Below are positions 37,622 through 47,515 of a stretch of 54,905 nucleotides of DNA, one piece after another. Origin of the DNA: an uncultured bacterium (GTDB lineage Bacteria > Armatimonadota > HRBIN16); assembly GCA_938027655.1 (NCBI GenBank), contig CALJAP010000087.1, forward strand, positions 1 to 54,905, given 5' to 3'. How positions within the stretch are numbered: position 1 is the first letter of the stretch; every line of letters begins with the position of its first letter. Below the pieces are notes generated by a model. That model saw only the letters and a program-made list of their open reading frames with translations, ran no database searches and was not told the DNA's origin. The position numbers were made by a program, and so were the translations under genes.

Positions 37622-38632
37622 ATGTTGTCCATCGCGCCATACGAGCAGATTCTTCAGCGATTTGCCGAATTACGGATTATTGTGGTTGGCGACCTGATGC
37701 TGGACGAGTACCTGTTCGGCATCGTGCGTCGCATCTCGCCAGAGGCTCCGGTGCCCGTCGTGGAGTGGACGGAGGAGAGCTTCGTGCCGGGCGGAGCCGC
37801 CAACGTGGTGAACAACCTGCTTGCGCTGGGAGCGCAGGTGAGCGTGTTCGGTGTGGTGGGTGACGATGAAAAGGGACGCACCTTGACCGCCCACCTTGCC
37901 GAGAGCGGGGCAGACGTGCTGGGTGTGCTGGTGGAACCTTCGCGTATCACCACCTGCAAAACGCGCGTGATTGCCCACAGCCAGCAAGTGGTGCGTCTGG
38001 ACCGCGAACAGCGACACCCGCTCACCGAAAGCACGCAGCGGGAGCTGCTGCGTCGACTGGAAGCCACCCTGCCTCGCGCCAACGCGGTGGTGCTTTCGGA
38101 TTATCAAAAAGGGGTGTTAACGCCCTCGCTGGCGCGTGCGGTGATAGAGCGATGTGCATCGGCAGGTATCCCGGTGACCGCAAACCCGAAGCCGCCCCTC
38201 TTGCGCCACCTGAGTGGGGCGAAGCTGGCGTCTATCAACCTGCAGGAAGCGCAGGCGTTCGCCAACAGCCTGGGCAACGATATCGAGCTGCACGCACTCT
38301 CTCAGATTGCCCCGTTGGCGCACCTGTGGCGTGAGATGCTAGGTTTGCACGCGCTGGCAATTACGCTAGGCGCGCAGGGTATACTTCTCTCTACGGACGA
38401 TACGCCGACATTGCATGTGCGGGCAATGCCGGTAGAGGTGTACGACACCGCCGGTGCCGGCGATACGGTGATTGCCGCGCTGACCTGCGCGCTGGCAGCA
38501 GGAGCAAACTGGCACACCGCCGCGCGACTGGCAAATGCCGCTGCAGGCAGTGTGGTGCGTCATGTGGGGGTGGTTCCCCCCCAACGCGAGGAGATTCTGC
38601 GTCTTCTCGCCGAGAATCATCACGAGGAGTAG
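37622..38632 (+). CDS. RfaE1/HldE kinase-domain-like heptose-7-phosphate kinase
   Basis: IIVVGDLMLDEYLFGIVRRISPEAPVPVVEW, PGGAANVVNNLLALGAQVSVFGVVGDDEKG, DTAGAGDTVIAAL. Confidence 0.87.
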   Translation: MLSIAPYEQILQRFAELRIIVVGDLMLDEYLFGIVRRISPEAPVPVVEWTEESFVPGGAANVVNNLLALGAQVSVFGVVGDDEKGRTLTAHLAESGADVLGVLVEPSRITTCKTRVIAHSQQVVRLDREQRHPLTESTQRELLRRLEATLPRANAVVLSDYQKGVLTPSLARAVIERCASAGIPVTANPKPPLLRHLSGAKLASINLQEAQAFANSLGNDIELHALSQIAPLAHLWREMLGLHALAITLGAQGILLSTDDTPTLHVRAMPVEVYDTAGAGDTVIAALTCALAAGANWHTAARLANAAAGSVVRHVGVVPPQREEILRLLAENHHEE

Positions 38633-38651
38633 CCCGCGTCAGGAGATGAGA

Positions 38652-40511
38652 ATGGTACTGGGGAGTATGTGTAAGTGGATAGCTGCTCTGTTAGGCGTGC
38701 TGGCATTGTCAATTGCCGCACATGCACAGCTGGTGCCTCGTGTGGAGGTAAAGGGCAGCACGCTTCTTGTGAACCGCGCCATGGCCGTTCGCGTACGCGT
38801 TGCAAACGGTGACCTTTCTCCGGAGCGTCGCGCTCAGATTGCAGCGGAACGCCTTCAGGCTGCCGTCGCGCGAGGGCTGGGTGCGCGTCACGTAGGGGTG
38901 AAAGCAGAAAGACATCGTGCGGCGGTAACCATCGGTAGCGGCGTTTTGCTGTACGCGACCCGAGCGGATGCACGCGCTGCCGGTACCACCCCCCTGCGTC
39001 TGGCGCAGGCGTGGGCAAGCTCGTTGCGTCATTGCCTCTCCATTCCACCCCTTAGCCTCAGCGCTGACGAGCTGCTGGTACCTCTGGGTGAGTCGCGCAC
39101 CGTGCGCGTGAACGGCTGGCTGGAAGGCACAGTGGTAGTCGCCCCTACCGGAGCACCCGACGACGGAGTGACTGACCCCGCGGTCATCGGCGATGGGCGT
39201 ACGGTGCAAATTACCGGACGCGCGGTAGGGCGTGAACGGGTGCTGGTCTCCGTCGGCGAGCTCTCCGTGCCGCTGATGGTGACCGTGCGCAAATATGCAG
39301 GTGAGGTCAAAGCCGCCGAGCCGGTGGTGGTCACCGGAATAGGTTTGCCGATCCGCTTCGTGCGGCAGGCGGTGGAAGCGGCGATTGTGCGCTCGACCCA
39401 GCTGGAATCGGGCGCTGAGGTGCAGATTGCCTCTCCCGTTCGGCTGAGCAGCGTCCCCGATGTGGGGCAGTCTACCACAGCAAGCGCGCTGGTTCGCGCC
39501 AGCGGCTCCGGTTATATCGCTCGTGAACAGGAAGTGAAACTGACGGTGGTCAACCGCCCGATAACGATGAACGAACCGGTGCTGCTGATGGTCAGCAATG
39601 ACCCCGAGCGGGTGCAGAAAGCACAGACGCTGTTCGCCGGCGAAATCAGCGAGGCACAGGGCGCGCGGCTGCTCTATCACCACATGAACGGCATGGTGCA
39701 GGACGGACTGCTACAGATTGAACTGCTCAACCCCACCGATGTCACACGCACCGCGCACATCACCGGCGCAGCGAGCACACCCATGCGGGATACCGTGCGT
39801 GTGGGTTACGTGGCGGGCGAGCTGTTCCTGCGTGCGCTGATGAATAACATGGGACATACCGTCACCATTCCTGCGCAGAGCAAGGTGGTGTTGCTGGCGC
39901 AGAAGATGCGCCCTCTGGACACTGCCAGCGGTGTGCTACAGGTACGCCTGCTCCCCACCGAAGGGGCACAGCCCCCTGCCCCATGCGTGTTGAAAGTGGC
40001 GATGCAGGTATACCAGAATCAACCTCTGCCGCTTGTGGGGACAACGATGGTATGGGGGTTTCTACCGCCTCGTCCCCTTACCGCCGAAGAGAGACGCCAG
40101 ATTGCCGGAAACGACCACATCTACCCCACCAGTCAGAAAGTGCTCACCGCCACCTACGTGGTGGGGCAACGATGGCAGTTTATCCGCATCGGCGAACAGG
40201 CGGTGCGTAACCACAATCAGCAGCGCAAGCTGGACGGCAACTACGGCGTGATTTACGAAGTGCGCGTGGAGATAGTGAACCCCACCGACAGGGTGCGCGA
40301 CGTGGAGGTGGCTTTTGAACCCAGTGGCGGTGAGGCAGGAGGCGTCTTTGCCATCGGCGGTGAGGTGCTCGGCATACAGCGAGCTCTGCCGCCCAAAGAG
40401 TTTTCTATCACCCGAATTCGCCTGCAACCGAACCAGAAGCGCACCATCACCATCCGCACCATGCCACTGGCGGGTTCGAACTACCCGGCAACGCTGATGG
40501 TGCGTTCGTGA
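38652..40511 (+). CDS. Exported protein of unknown function
   Basis: Signal peptide WIAALLGVLALSIAAHAQ; ATG 38652 with AGGAG 6 nt upstream; beta-rich sequence; lies between the heptose kinase and GT9 genes. Confidence 0.7.
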   Translation: MVLGSMCKWIAALLGVLALSIAAHAQLVPRVEVKGSTLLVNRAMAVRVRVANGDLSPERRAQIAAERLQAAVARGLGARHVGVKAERHRAAVTIGSGVLLYATRADARAAGTTPLRLAQAWASSLRHCLSIPPLSLSADELLVPLGESRTVRVNGWLEGTVVVAPTGAPDDGVTDPAVIGDGRTVQITGRAVGRERVLVSVGELSVPLMVTVRKYAGEVKAAEPVVVTGIGLPIRFVRQAVEAAIVRSTQLESGAEVQIASPVRLSSVPDVGQSTTASALVRASGSGYIAREQEVKLTVVNRPITMNEPVLLMVSNDPERVQKAQTLFAGEISEAQGARLLYHHMNGMVQDGLLQIELLNPTDVTRTAHITGAASTPMRDTVRVGYVAGELFLRALMNNMGHTVTIPAQSKVVLLAQKMRPLDTASGVLQVRLLPTEGAQPPAPCVLKVAMQVYQNQPLPLVGTTMVWGFLPPRPLTAEERRQIAGNDHIYPTSQKVLTATYVVGQRWQFIRIGEQAVRNHNQQRKLDGNYGVIYEVRVEIVNPTDRVRDVEVAFEPSGGEAGGVFAIGGEVLGIQRALPPKEFSITRIRLQPNQKRTITIRTMPLAGSNYPATLMVRS

Positions 40512-40526
40512 GGATGTGAGGTCACC

Positions 40527-41552
40527 GTGCAGGCGAACGACCTGCAAAAGCTGCAACCCGGTCGCCTTTTCGTGTTCCTGCGCGAGCACATCGGCGATGT
40601 GGTGAACAGCACGGCGGCGTTGTACTGCCTGCGACGGCGGTTCTCTCGTGCCTATCTGTGCGTGGAGGTGGGCGAGCGTGCAGTGGAGGTATTACAAAAC
40701 TTCCCGCGCATCGACGACATCTGGATACGCCCCACGCACCAGGGGCTATGGGGCAAGTTGCGGTTCATCCGCCGCCTGCGCGAAGGGCATTTTGACCTAG
40801 CGGTGATTCTGGACGACAGCGCGGACATGGTACTTCATGCATGGCTGGCAGGTATCCCCGTACGGGTAGGGGTCAGGCGTAAAGAGAAGTTCCAGAGGTT
40901 ATACACCGCCTTTGTACCACACGACACGTCACGTCACGAGACACTGGAGCACCTGCGTGATGTGGTGGAACTGCTGGGCTGTGACACCTCCGATTACCGC
41001 CCGCGTTTGTATCCTTCCTCGCAAGACACACGCACCGCAGAGCAGGAACTGCGTCAGGCGGGGTGGGACGGCATCACACCGCTGGTGGGTATCAACCCGG
41101 GCGCGAGCCGCGAGCATCGCAGGTGGTTTCCCGACCGCTTCGCGCAGGTGTGCGACGCGCTAGCGGAACAGGGTACCGCGTGTGTCTTGCTGGGCGGACC
41201 GGGCGACAGGCAGCTGGCGGAGGAGATTCTGGCGAATTGCCGTAGCCGCCCGCTGGTGCTGACAGGAAGGCTCACGATACTGCAGCTCGCTGCGCTGATG
41301 CCACACCTGCGCCTGCTCATCACCGCCGACAGCGGACCAATGCATGTCGCTGCGGCAATGGGAACGCGGGTGGTAGCGCTGTACGGCGTGAGTGACCCTG
41401 CGTACACCGGTCCCTTCGGCAAGGGACACATCATCATTCGCCACAATGAGCCGTGTACCGAATGCACTGCCGAGCGGTGTGTGCGGGATAGAGAATGCAT
41501 GAAACGCATCCGCGTGGAGGAGGTGGTAGCGGCAAGCCTTTTCCACGCATAG
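40527..41552 (+). CDS. Glycosyltransferase family 9 (heptosyltransferase-like)
   Basis: VFLREHIGDVVNSTAALYCLRRRF, VGINPGASREHRRWFPDRFAQV, LLITADSGPMHVAAAMGTRVVALYG. Confidence 0.92.
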   Translation: MQANDLQKLQPGRLFVFLREHIGDVVNSTAALYCLRRRFSRAYLCVEVGERAVEVLQNFPRIDDIWIRPTHQGLWGKLRFIRRLREGHFDLAVILDDSADMVLHAWLAGIPVRVGVRRKEKFQRLYTAFVPHDTSRHETLEHLRDVVELLGCDTSDYRPRLYPSSQDTRTAEQELRQAGWDGITPLVGINPGASREHRRWFPDRFAQVCDALAEQGTACVLLGGPGDRQLAEEILANCRSRPLVLTGRLTILQLAALMPHLRLLITADSGPMHVAAAMGTRVVALYGVSDPAYTGPFGKGHIIIRHNEPCTECTAERCVRDRECMKRIRVEEVVAASLFHA

Positions 41553-41566
41553 GAGGGTAGCTGCGA

Positions 41567-41610
41567 TGGGACACGGATAAACACGGATGGCACGGATTTG
41601 CGCGGATGAT
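41567..41610. repeat. Copy of the 'cacggat' dispersed repeat
   Basis: gggacacggataaacacggatggcacggatttgcgcggatgat; compare 13881-13903. Confidence 0.5.
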
Positions 41611-41664
41611 CTATCTGTGCCCATCTGGATGCTATTCCCGAAGGACGAAGAAAGCGGCTATTTA

Positions 41665-42147
41665 CTAACAGTCCGCCTGGTTATCCCGCTTCGGTGAGGG
41701 CGATTCAGCCGGAAATAACAACCAGTGCCTGATAATCCACAAAACGGTTGCGCAGGTGACCGCCGTGTCCGCCAGATTGAACACCGGAAACACGCGCAAG
41801 TCGATAAAGTCCACCACGTGTCCCAGTCGCACTCTGTCCAATACGTTCCCGAGCGCACCGCCCACGAGCAGGCTGGCGATAGCGGTCGTCCACGCCGTTG
41901 GAGCGGACAGACGCAGGTAATATAGCACCACCGCCCCCACTATCGCCAGCGATACCCACAGGAACGCCCCTCCAAACTGCGGAAACAGCCCGAAGGCAAT
42001 CCCCGAGTTGAATGACAGGGTGAAGTGCAACACACCCGGCAGGATCGGCACCGATTGACCGGGTATCAGCTTCCACTGTATCCACCACTTGCTCGCTTGG
42101 TCCAGCAGGATAAGCAGCAGAGTGGCGGCAAAGAACCACCCTTTCAT
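41665..42147 (-). CDS. lspA: Signal peptidase II (prolipoprotein signal peptidase)
   Basis: LLLILLDQASKWWIQWKL, LSFNSGIAFGLFP, GGALGNVLDRVRLGHVVDFIDLRVFPVFNLADTAV; ATG overlaps the ileS stop. Confidence 0.93.
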   Translation of the reverse strand: MKGWFFAATLLLILLDQASKWWIQWKLIPGQSVPILPGVLHFTLSFNSGIAFGLFPQFGGAFLWVSLAIVGAVVLYYLRLSAPTAWTTAIASLLVGGALGNVLDRVRLGHVVDFIDLRVFPVFNLADTAVTCATVLWIIRHWLLFPAESPSPKRDNQADC

Positions 42148-44912
42148 CCGATGCTTCTCATCGCGCTGGCGCAGCGCGTACACAGGTCGGGATATTCCGC
42201 ATCCGCGCCGATGTCGGTGCGAATCTGCCAGCAGCGCGGGCATTTCTCACCCTCTGCCTTTTGCACCTCCACCGCAACCTCCTCCTCATCCCATTGCTCG
42301 ACGTGCACCGATGCCACCATATACAGCGTCGGCAGGTCGGCGAAGAAGGGTTTCAGCGTGCTCCACGTCTCATCGTCCAGTTGGATGTGCAGAGCCGCCT
42401 CCTGCGAGCGACGAATCACCTCTGACTGGCGCGCCTGCTCCAGTGCCTTGTTCACCGTTTCGCGTACCGCCAGCACCGGCTCCCATCGCTCCAGCATCGC
42501 CGCATCGTGCACCGAGAAGGGGTCATCCGGTAGTTGCGAGAGCAGCACACTTTCCGCCTTATTGTCACCGGGCAGAGCTTGCCACACCTCCTCGGCGGTG
42601 TGTGTGATGATCGGCGCAAGCAGCTGCGCCAGAGTCTGCGCGATAAAGTAGAGCACAGTTTGCGCCGACCGACGCTCGTGTGATGCGGGTGGCGAGCAGT
42701 ACAGCCGGTCCTTGAGCACGTCCAGATAGAACGCGCTCATGTCCACCACGCAGAAGTTGTGCACATTCTGGTACACGCGGTGGAACTCGTACACCTCGTA
42801 TGCCGCCATACAATCCGCCAGCAGCTTGCGCGTGCGTGCCATCGCCCACTGGTCCAGCGGCAACATCTCGCTTTCCACCACGCGGTGTTGTGCCGGGTCG
42901 TAGTCGTATAGATTGCCCAGCAGGAAGCGCATGGTGTTGCGGATGCGTCGATAGGCTTCGGCGGTGCGGTCCAAAATCTCGAACGACAGGCGCACGTCCT
43001 CGAAGTAGTTGCAGCTGGACACCCACAACCTCAACACATCCGCGCCATATTTATCAATCACCTCCAGCGGGCTGATGACGTTGCCCCACGACTTGTGCAT
43101 GGCGCGTCCCTCGCCGTCCAGCATCCAGCCGTTGGTGATGACCGCGCGGTAAGGGGCGTCGTCTTTGGTGGCGACGGCAATCATCAGGCTGGAGTTGAAC
43201 CAGCCGCGGTGCTGGTCGGAACCTTCCAGATACACGTCGGAGGGCCAGCGCAGTTCCGGTCGCTTCTCCAGCACGGCGCGATGTGTACAGCCGCTGTCGA
43301 ACCACACGTCAAGGATGTCCGTTTCCTTGTCGAAAGCGGTGCCGCCGCACTTCGGGCAGGCTGTGCCTTCAGGCAGGAAGAACTCGGCAGGCTTCTCGAA
43401 CCACACGTCACTGCCCGCCTTCTCCACCTCGTCCGCCACGCGGGCAATGAGCGCAGGCTCCAGCAACACCTCACCGCACCCTCGGCAATGGAAGGCGGGG
43501 ATGCCCACCCCCCACGCCCGCTGACGGCTGAGACACCAGTCGGGGCGTCCCTGCACCATACTACGAATGCGATTGATGCTCTGCGGCGGGAACCACTTTA
43601 CGCGCTCAATCGCCTCCAAACACCGCTCGCGGTGGCGATTGTGGTCGATGCTCATAAACCATTGCACCGTCGCACGAAACAGCAACGGCGAGTGGCATCG
43701 CCAGCAGTAGGGGTACTGGTGCTCGTACGGCTCGTATGCGAGTAACGCTGATTGCTCCTTGAGCCACTGGACAATCTCCGCGTCTGCGTCGCGCACGTAT
43801 TTACCCGCGATGCGCTCGCCCACCTCGTCGGTGAACTTGCCCTGCACGTCCACCGGACATAACACACGCAAGCCGTACTCCTGGCCGGTATGGAAGTCCT
43901 CTTCGCCGTGACCGGGCGCGATATGCACTACGCCCGTGCCTTCGGTCATGGTCACGTAATCGGCAAATACCACCGGCGATTCGCGCCCGTACAGCGGATG
44001 CTGAAACACCAATCCCGACAGCGCATTGCCCTGTAGCGTGCGCACCACACGATATTCCCTTGCGCCGATGCGCGCCATGATGCTCTCCACCAGCGATTCC
44101 GCCAGCAGATAGAGTGCCCCATTAGCTTCCACGACAGCGTACGGCTCAGCGGGATGTACTGCCACCGCCAAGTTGGAAGGGATGGTCCACGGGGTAGTCG
44201 TCCAGATAAGGATGTACGCCCTCTTGCCGTCCTCCTTCTTGGGGAACACCCCATTGGGGTCTTGCTTCAGCGGGAAACGCACGGTGATGGAGGGCGAGGT
44301 ATGGGTGTGATACTCAATCTCGGCGTCTGCCAGGGCGGTCTCACACACGGGACACCAGAGAACAGGCTTCAAGCCGCGGTAGATGTAGCCACGCTCCACC
44401 AGCTCGCCGAACACGCGCACCAGCGTGGCTTCGAACTCGTAGGACATGGTGAGATAGGGGTTCTCCCAGTCGCCGATACAGCCCAGCCTCTTGAATTGCT
44501 CACGCTGGCGGTTGACAAAATGGCTGGCATACTCCCGACATCGCCTGCGCAGGGTCACCTTGTCGGGTTTCTCGCCCTTGCGGCGGAACTCTTTGGTCAC
44601 CTCGTTCTCAATGGGCATTCCATGGTTGTCCCAGCCGGGCACGAACGGCGACCGATAGCCCTGCAACATGCGGAACTTGACGATAATATCTTTCAGCGTC
44701 TTGTTCAGCGCGTGCCCCATGTGGATGTCGCCGTTCGAATAAGGGGGACCATCATGGAGGATGAACAGTCCACGAGGGGCAGGTTTCTGTAACGCCTTAC
44801 GGTAAATATCCTGCTCTTGCCAGAACCGCTGGAACTGCGGCTCTCGCTTTACCAGCTCCGCCTTCATCGGGAAGGATGTTTTCGGAAGATTCAACGTGTG
44901 ATCGTAGTCCAT
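42144..44912 (-). CDS. ileS: Isoleucyl-tRNA synthetase
   Basis: FILHDGPPYSNGDIHMGHALNKTLKDI (HIGH region), GRAMHKSWGNVISPLEV (KMSKS region), C-terminal zinc site CPRCW...CTRC. Confidence 0.96.
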   Translation of the reverse strand: MDYDHTLNLPKTSFPMKAELVKREPQFQRFWQEQDIYRKALQKPAPRGLFILHDGPPYSNGDIHMGHALNKTLKDIIVKFRMLQGYRSPFVPGWDNHGMPIENEVTKEFRRKGEKPDKVTLRRRCREYASHFVNRQREQFKRLGCIGDWENPYLTMSYEFEATLVRVFGELVERGYIYRGLKPVLWCPVCETALADAEIEYHTHTSPSITVRFPLKQDPNGVFPKKEDGKRAYILIWTTTPWTIPSNLAVAVHPAEPYAVVEANGALYLLAESLVESIMARIGAREYRVVRTLQGNALSGLVFQHPLYGRESPVVFADYVTMTEGTGVVHIAPGHGEEDFHTGQEYGLRVLCPVDVQGKFTDEVGERIAGKYVRDADAEIVQWLKEQSALLAYEPYEHQYPYCWRCHSPLLFRATVQWFMSIDHNRHRERCLEAIERVKWFPPQSINRIRSMVQGRPDWCLSRQRAWGVGIPAFHCRGCGEVLLEPALIARVADEVEKAGSDVWFEKPAEFFLPEGTACPKCGGTAFDKETDILDVWFDSGCTHRAVLEKRPELRWPSDVYLEGSDQHRGWFNSSLMIAVATKDDAPYRAVITNGWMLDGEGRAMHKSWGNVISPLEVIDKYGADVLRLWVSSCNYFEDVRLSFEILDRTAEAYRRIRNTMRFLLGNLYDYDPAQHRVVESEMLPLDQWAMARTRKLLADCMAAYEVYEFHRVYQNVHNFCVVDMSAFYLDVLKDRLYCSPPASHERRSAQTVLYFIAQTLAQLLAPIITHTAEEVWQALPGDNKAESVLLSQLPDDPFSVHDAAMLERWEPVLAVRETVNKALEQARQSEVIRRSQEAALHIQLDDETWSTLKPFFADLPTLYMVASVHVEQWDEEEVAVEVQKAEGEKCPRCWQIRTDIGADAEYPDLCTRCASAMRSIG

Positions 44913-44920
44913 CTCTCACC

Positions 44921-45811
44921 TCATGCATCCAGTCGCTGGATATAATCCTGTAACGCCTCTTTCCAGTGTCTCGGTAAGGGAATACCTGCCCATCGCAACC
45001 GCTCCATGTTCAGCACCGAATACGCGGGGCGGCACGTCGGGGAGAGCCACTCCCAACTGCTGACAGGCGTCACCGACACTCCCGACGACAGCAGCCCACG
45101 CTCTGTTGCCAGGTTCACCACCTCGCAAGCCACCTCATACCATGTGGCAGAACCCTGATTGACCGCATGGTACGTACCGTACGCCACCTTCGCGCTCACC
45201 ATTTTCAGCAATACCTCCGCCAGGTCGCCTGTAAAGGTCGGCGAGCCGGTCTGGTCGTTCACCACGCGCAGGGGCTTGCCCTCTCGCGCCGCGTTCAAGA
45301 TGGTTCGCGGAAAGCACTTGCCCCCCACACCGTACAGCCACGCGGTGCGCACAATCCAGTGGCGCGGACAAATCTCACGTATCCACTGCTCGCCAGCCAG
45401 CTTGCTCGCGCCGTACACGCTCAGCGGGCGAGGTACATCCCATTCGGTGTAGCCGTTGCGCTTCGCGCCGTCGAACACGTAATCGGTGCTGATGAACAGC
45501 AAGCGCGCCCCCACATCGGCACAGGCGGAAGCCACGTTCGCCGCCCCGAAAGCGTTCACCCGATAAGCCTCTTCAGGGTTGCGCTCACAGCCGTCTACGT
45601 CGGTATATGCCGCGCAGAGTATCACCACATCCGGGGCGTTTTCCGCAACCACCCTGCGCGTCGCCTCGCCGTCGGTAATGTCCAGACGGATGTCCCCCGA
45701 CCGCCGCGAGGCGGTTATCAGTGCGAAATGGGGGGCAAAGCGTGCACAGATGTCCTGCCCCAGCATCCCACCAGCACCGATAACCAGAACTTTGCCGTCC
45801 ACCGCCTTCAT
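44921..45811 (-). CDS. rfbD: dTDP-4-dehydrorhamnose reductase-like protein
   Basis: VLVIGAGGMLGQDI, LLFISTDYVFDGAKRNGYTEWDVPRPLSVYGASKLAGEQWI, RTAWLYG. Confidence 0.9.
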   Translation of the reverse strand: MKAVDGKVLVIGAGGMLGQDICARFAPHFALITASRRSGDIRLDITDGEATRRVVAENAPDVVILCAAYTDVDGCERNPEEAYRVNAFGAANVASACADVGARLLFISTDYVFDGAKRNGYTEWDVPRPLSVYGASKLAGEQWIREICPRHWIVRTAWLYGVGGKCFPRTILNAAREGKPLRVVNDQTGSPTFTGDLAEVLLKMVSAKVAYGTYHAVNQGSATWYEVACEVVNLATERGLLSSGVSVTPVSSWEWLSPTCRPAYSVLNMERLRWAGIPLPRHWKEALQDYIQRLDA

Positions 45812-45827
45812 GAAGCCCTCTGCACAA

Positions 45828-45840
45828 GATTATACCAGAA
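45828..45840 (-). promoter_or_regulatory. Putative extended -10 promoter for the rfbD-like gene
   Basis: Minus strand TTCTGGTATAATC, identical to 31654-31666. Confidence 0.5.
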
Positions 45841-45858
45841 TCTCCGCGTTCACGGAAC

Positions 45859-45887
45859 TTGATACCCCCTGCTCGTTGTGATATAAT
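45859..45887 (+). promoter_or_regulatory. Extended -10 promoter of tRNA-Ser
   Basis: TTGATA (45859-45864), 17 nt, TGATATAAT (-10 at 45882-45887); tRNA starts at 45899. Confidence 0.8.
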
Positions 45888-45898
45888 TGCTCTTGCGA

Positions 45899-45991
45899 GG
45901 AGCGGTGGCCGAGTGGTCTAAGGCGCACGCCTGGAGAGCGTGTGGGCGCGCAAAACGTGCCTCGTGGGTTCGAATCCCACCCGCTCCGCCA
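45899..45991 (+). tRNA. tRNA-Ser (anticodon GGA), CCA encoded
   Basis: GGAGCGGTGGCCGAGTGGTCTAAGGCGCACGCCTGGAGAGCGTG...GTGGGTTCGAATCCCACCCGCTCCGCCA; long variable arm; loop CTGGAGA. Confidence 0.95.
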
Positions 45992-46013
45992 TTTTGTGCC
46001 TCGAGGGTCCGCA

Positions 46014-47384
46014 ATGTTTCCTTCAACGGATACCATCTCCGCTATCGCCACCCCGCCCGGTGAAGGCGGTATCGGCATCGTGCGAATCAGCGGAGCACGC
46101 GCGTTCGATATAGCGCGAAGGGTGTTCACCCCGCTACCAGCGGAGGTGCAAAGCCACCGCATCTACGTCGGCACACTCTTTGACCCCGATACCGGCGAAC
46201 ATATCGACCGTGCGTTGCTGCTTGCCTTCCGTGCCCCGCGCAGTTATACCGGTGAAGATGTGGTGGAGTTCAGCTGTCACGGGGGGATGGTGTTGTTGCG
46301 CCGCGTGCTGAAACTGACCCTGCAACACGGTGCACGTCTCGCGCAACCCGGCGAGTTCACCCTGCGTGCTTTCCTGAACGGACGGCTAGACCTAGCGCAG
46401 GCGGAAGCGGTAGCCGACCTCGTTCGTGCCCGCACCGAAAGCGCACAACGTCTCGCCATGCGCCAGCACGAGGGCGAACTCTCGCGCGCCATCCACGCCA
46501 TCCGCGACGAACTAGTGGGCATACTGGCTCTGGTAGAGGCGTATCTGGACTTCTCGGACGACCTCGGCGAGATGGACTATCAGCACCTGAGCGAACAGAT
46601 TCACCGGCTGATAGCGCATTGCCAGAGCCTGCTCGCTACCGCCCGCTATGGACGCCTCACCCGCGAGGGAGCGATAGTGGTTATTGCCGGACGACCGAAC
46701 GTGGGCAAATCTAGCCTGATGAACGCCCTGCTGGGCGAAGAGCGTGCTATCGTCACCGACATCCCGGGCACCACGCGCGACCTGATACGGGAGAGCATCC
46801 AGATACACGGCATCCCTGTGCAGCTGTGGGACACCGCCGGCTTGCGCGAGACCGAAGACGTGGTGGAACGTTTTGGGGTGGAGCGCACGCACCGTTCCCT
46901 ACGGGAAGCCGACCTCATCCTGTTTCTGCTGTCTGCTCCCGAAGGCTTCACCGAAGAGGATAAAGGGCTGCTCGCCCGCCTTCCCCCGGAGCGTACCCTG
47001 CTGGTGTGGAACAAATGCGACCTGATTCCCGAAGAGGCAATCGATGAACTCGCTCGGCAAGTGCCCTCCCCTGCCCTTGCGGTCAGCGCGCTGACGGGCT
47101 GGAACCTGCACCGGCTGGTGGAAACCATCGGCGAGCGATTGCTGGGCAGCGACTGGCTCACCCCCGAGGGGGCGGTGGTGACGAGTGAAAGACACCAGAT
47201 TGCCCTGCAGGGGGCGATAGAGAGCCTTCAGCAGGCGTTGCACAGTGCACAAACCACCCTGCCCGCCGAGCTGATTTCGGTAGACCTGCGCGGCGCACTG
47301 GATGCCATCGGGCTGATTACGGGAGAAACGGTGACGGAGGACATTGTGGAGCGTATCTTCAGCGATTTTTGCATCGGGAAATGA
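46014..47384 (+). CDS. mnmE: tRNA uridine-5-carboxymethylaminomethyl modification GTPase MnmE
   Basis: [56 protein letters not shown]-terminal FSDFCIGK. Start moved from 45942 (inside the tRNA) to ATG 46014. Confidence 0.97.
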   Translation: MFPSTDTISAIATPPGEGGIGIVRISGARAFDIARRVFTPLPAEVQSHRIYVGTLFDPDTGEHIDRALLLAFRAPRSYTGEDVVEFSCHGGMVLLRRVLKLTLQHGARLAQPGEFTLRAFLNGRLDLAQAEAVADLVRARTESAQRLAMRQHEGELSRAIHAIRDELVGILALVEAYLDFSDDLGEMDYQHLSEQIHRLIAHCQSLLATARYGRLTREGAIVVIAGRPNVGKSSLMNALLGEERAIVTDIPGTTRDLIRESIQIHGIPVQLWDTAGLRETEDVVERFGVERTHRSLREADLILFLLSAPEGFTEEDKGLLARLPPERTLLVWNKCDLIPEEAIDELARQVPSPALAVSALTGWNLHRLVETIGERLLGSDWLTPEGAVVTSERHQIALQGAIESLQQALHSAQTTLPAELISVDLRGALDAIGLITGETVTEDIVERIFSDFCIGK

Positions 47385-47402
47385 GGTGGCTTGCCTTTGG
47401 GG

Positions 47403-47508
47403 TAGACCTCTCCCCCAACCCCTCTCCTACAAGGAGAGGGGAGCCGTGTTTCGGATGTCCCCTTCCTGTGTAGGGAAGGGGCAGGGGGTTCGGTCTACCT
47501 CCACATCG
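47403..47508. repeat. Palindromic 'ctctcccc...ctacaaggagagggg' dispersed repeat
   Basis: cctctcccccaacccctctcctacaaggagaggggagccg...ccccttcctgtgtagggaaggggcaggggg; related copies at 50687-50760 and 52915-53092. Confidence 0.75.
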
Positions 47509-47515
47509 GGGAGTT

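Noticed and set aside
45942-46013. N-terminal extension of mnmE in the ORF track
   Set aside because: It lies within tRNA-Ser; the conserved MnmE N-terminus begins at ATG 46014.
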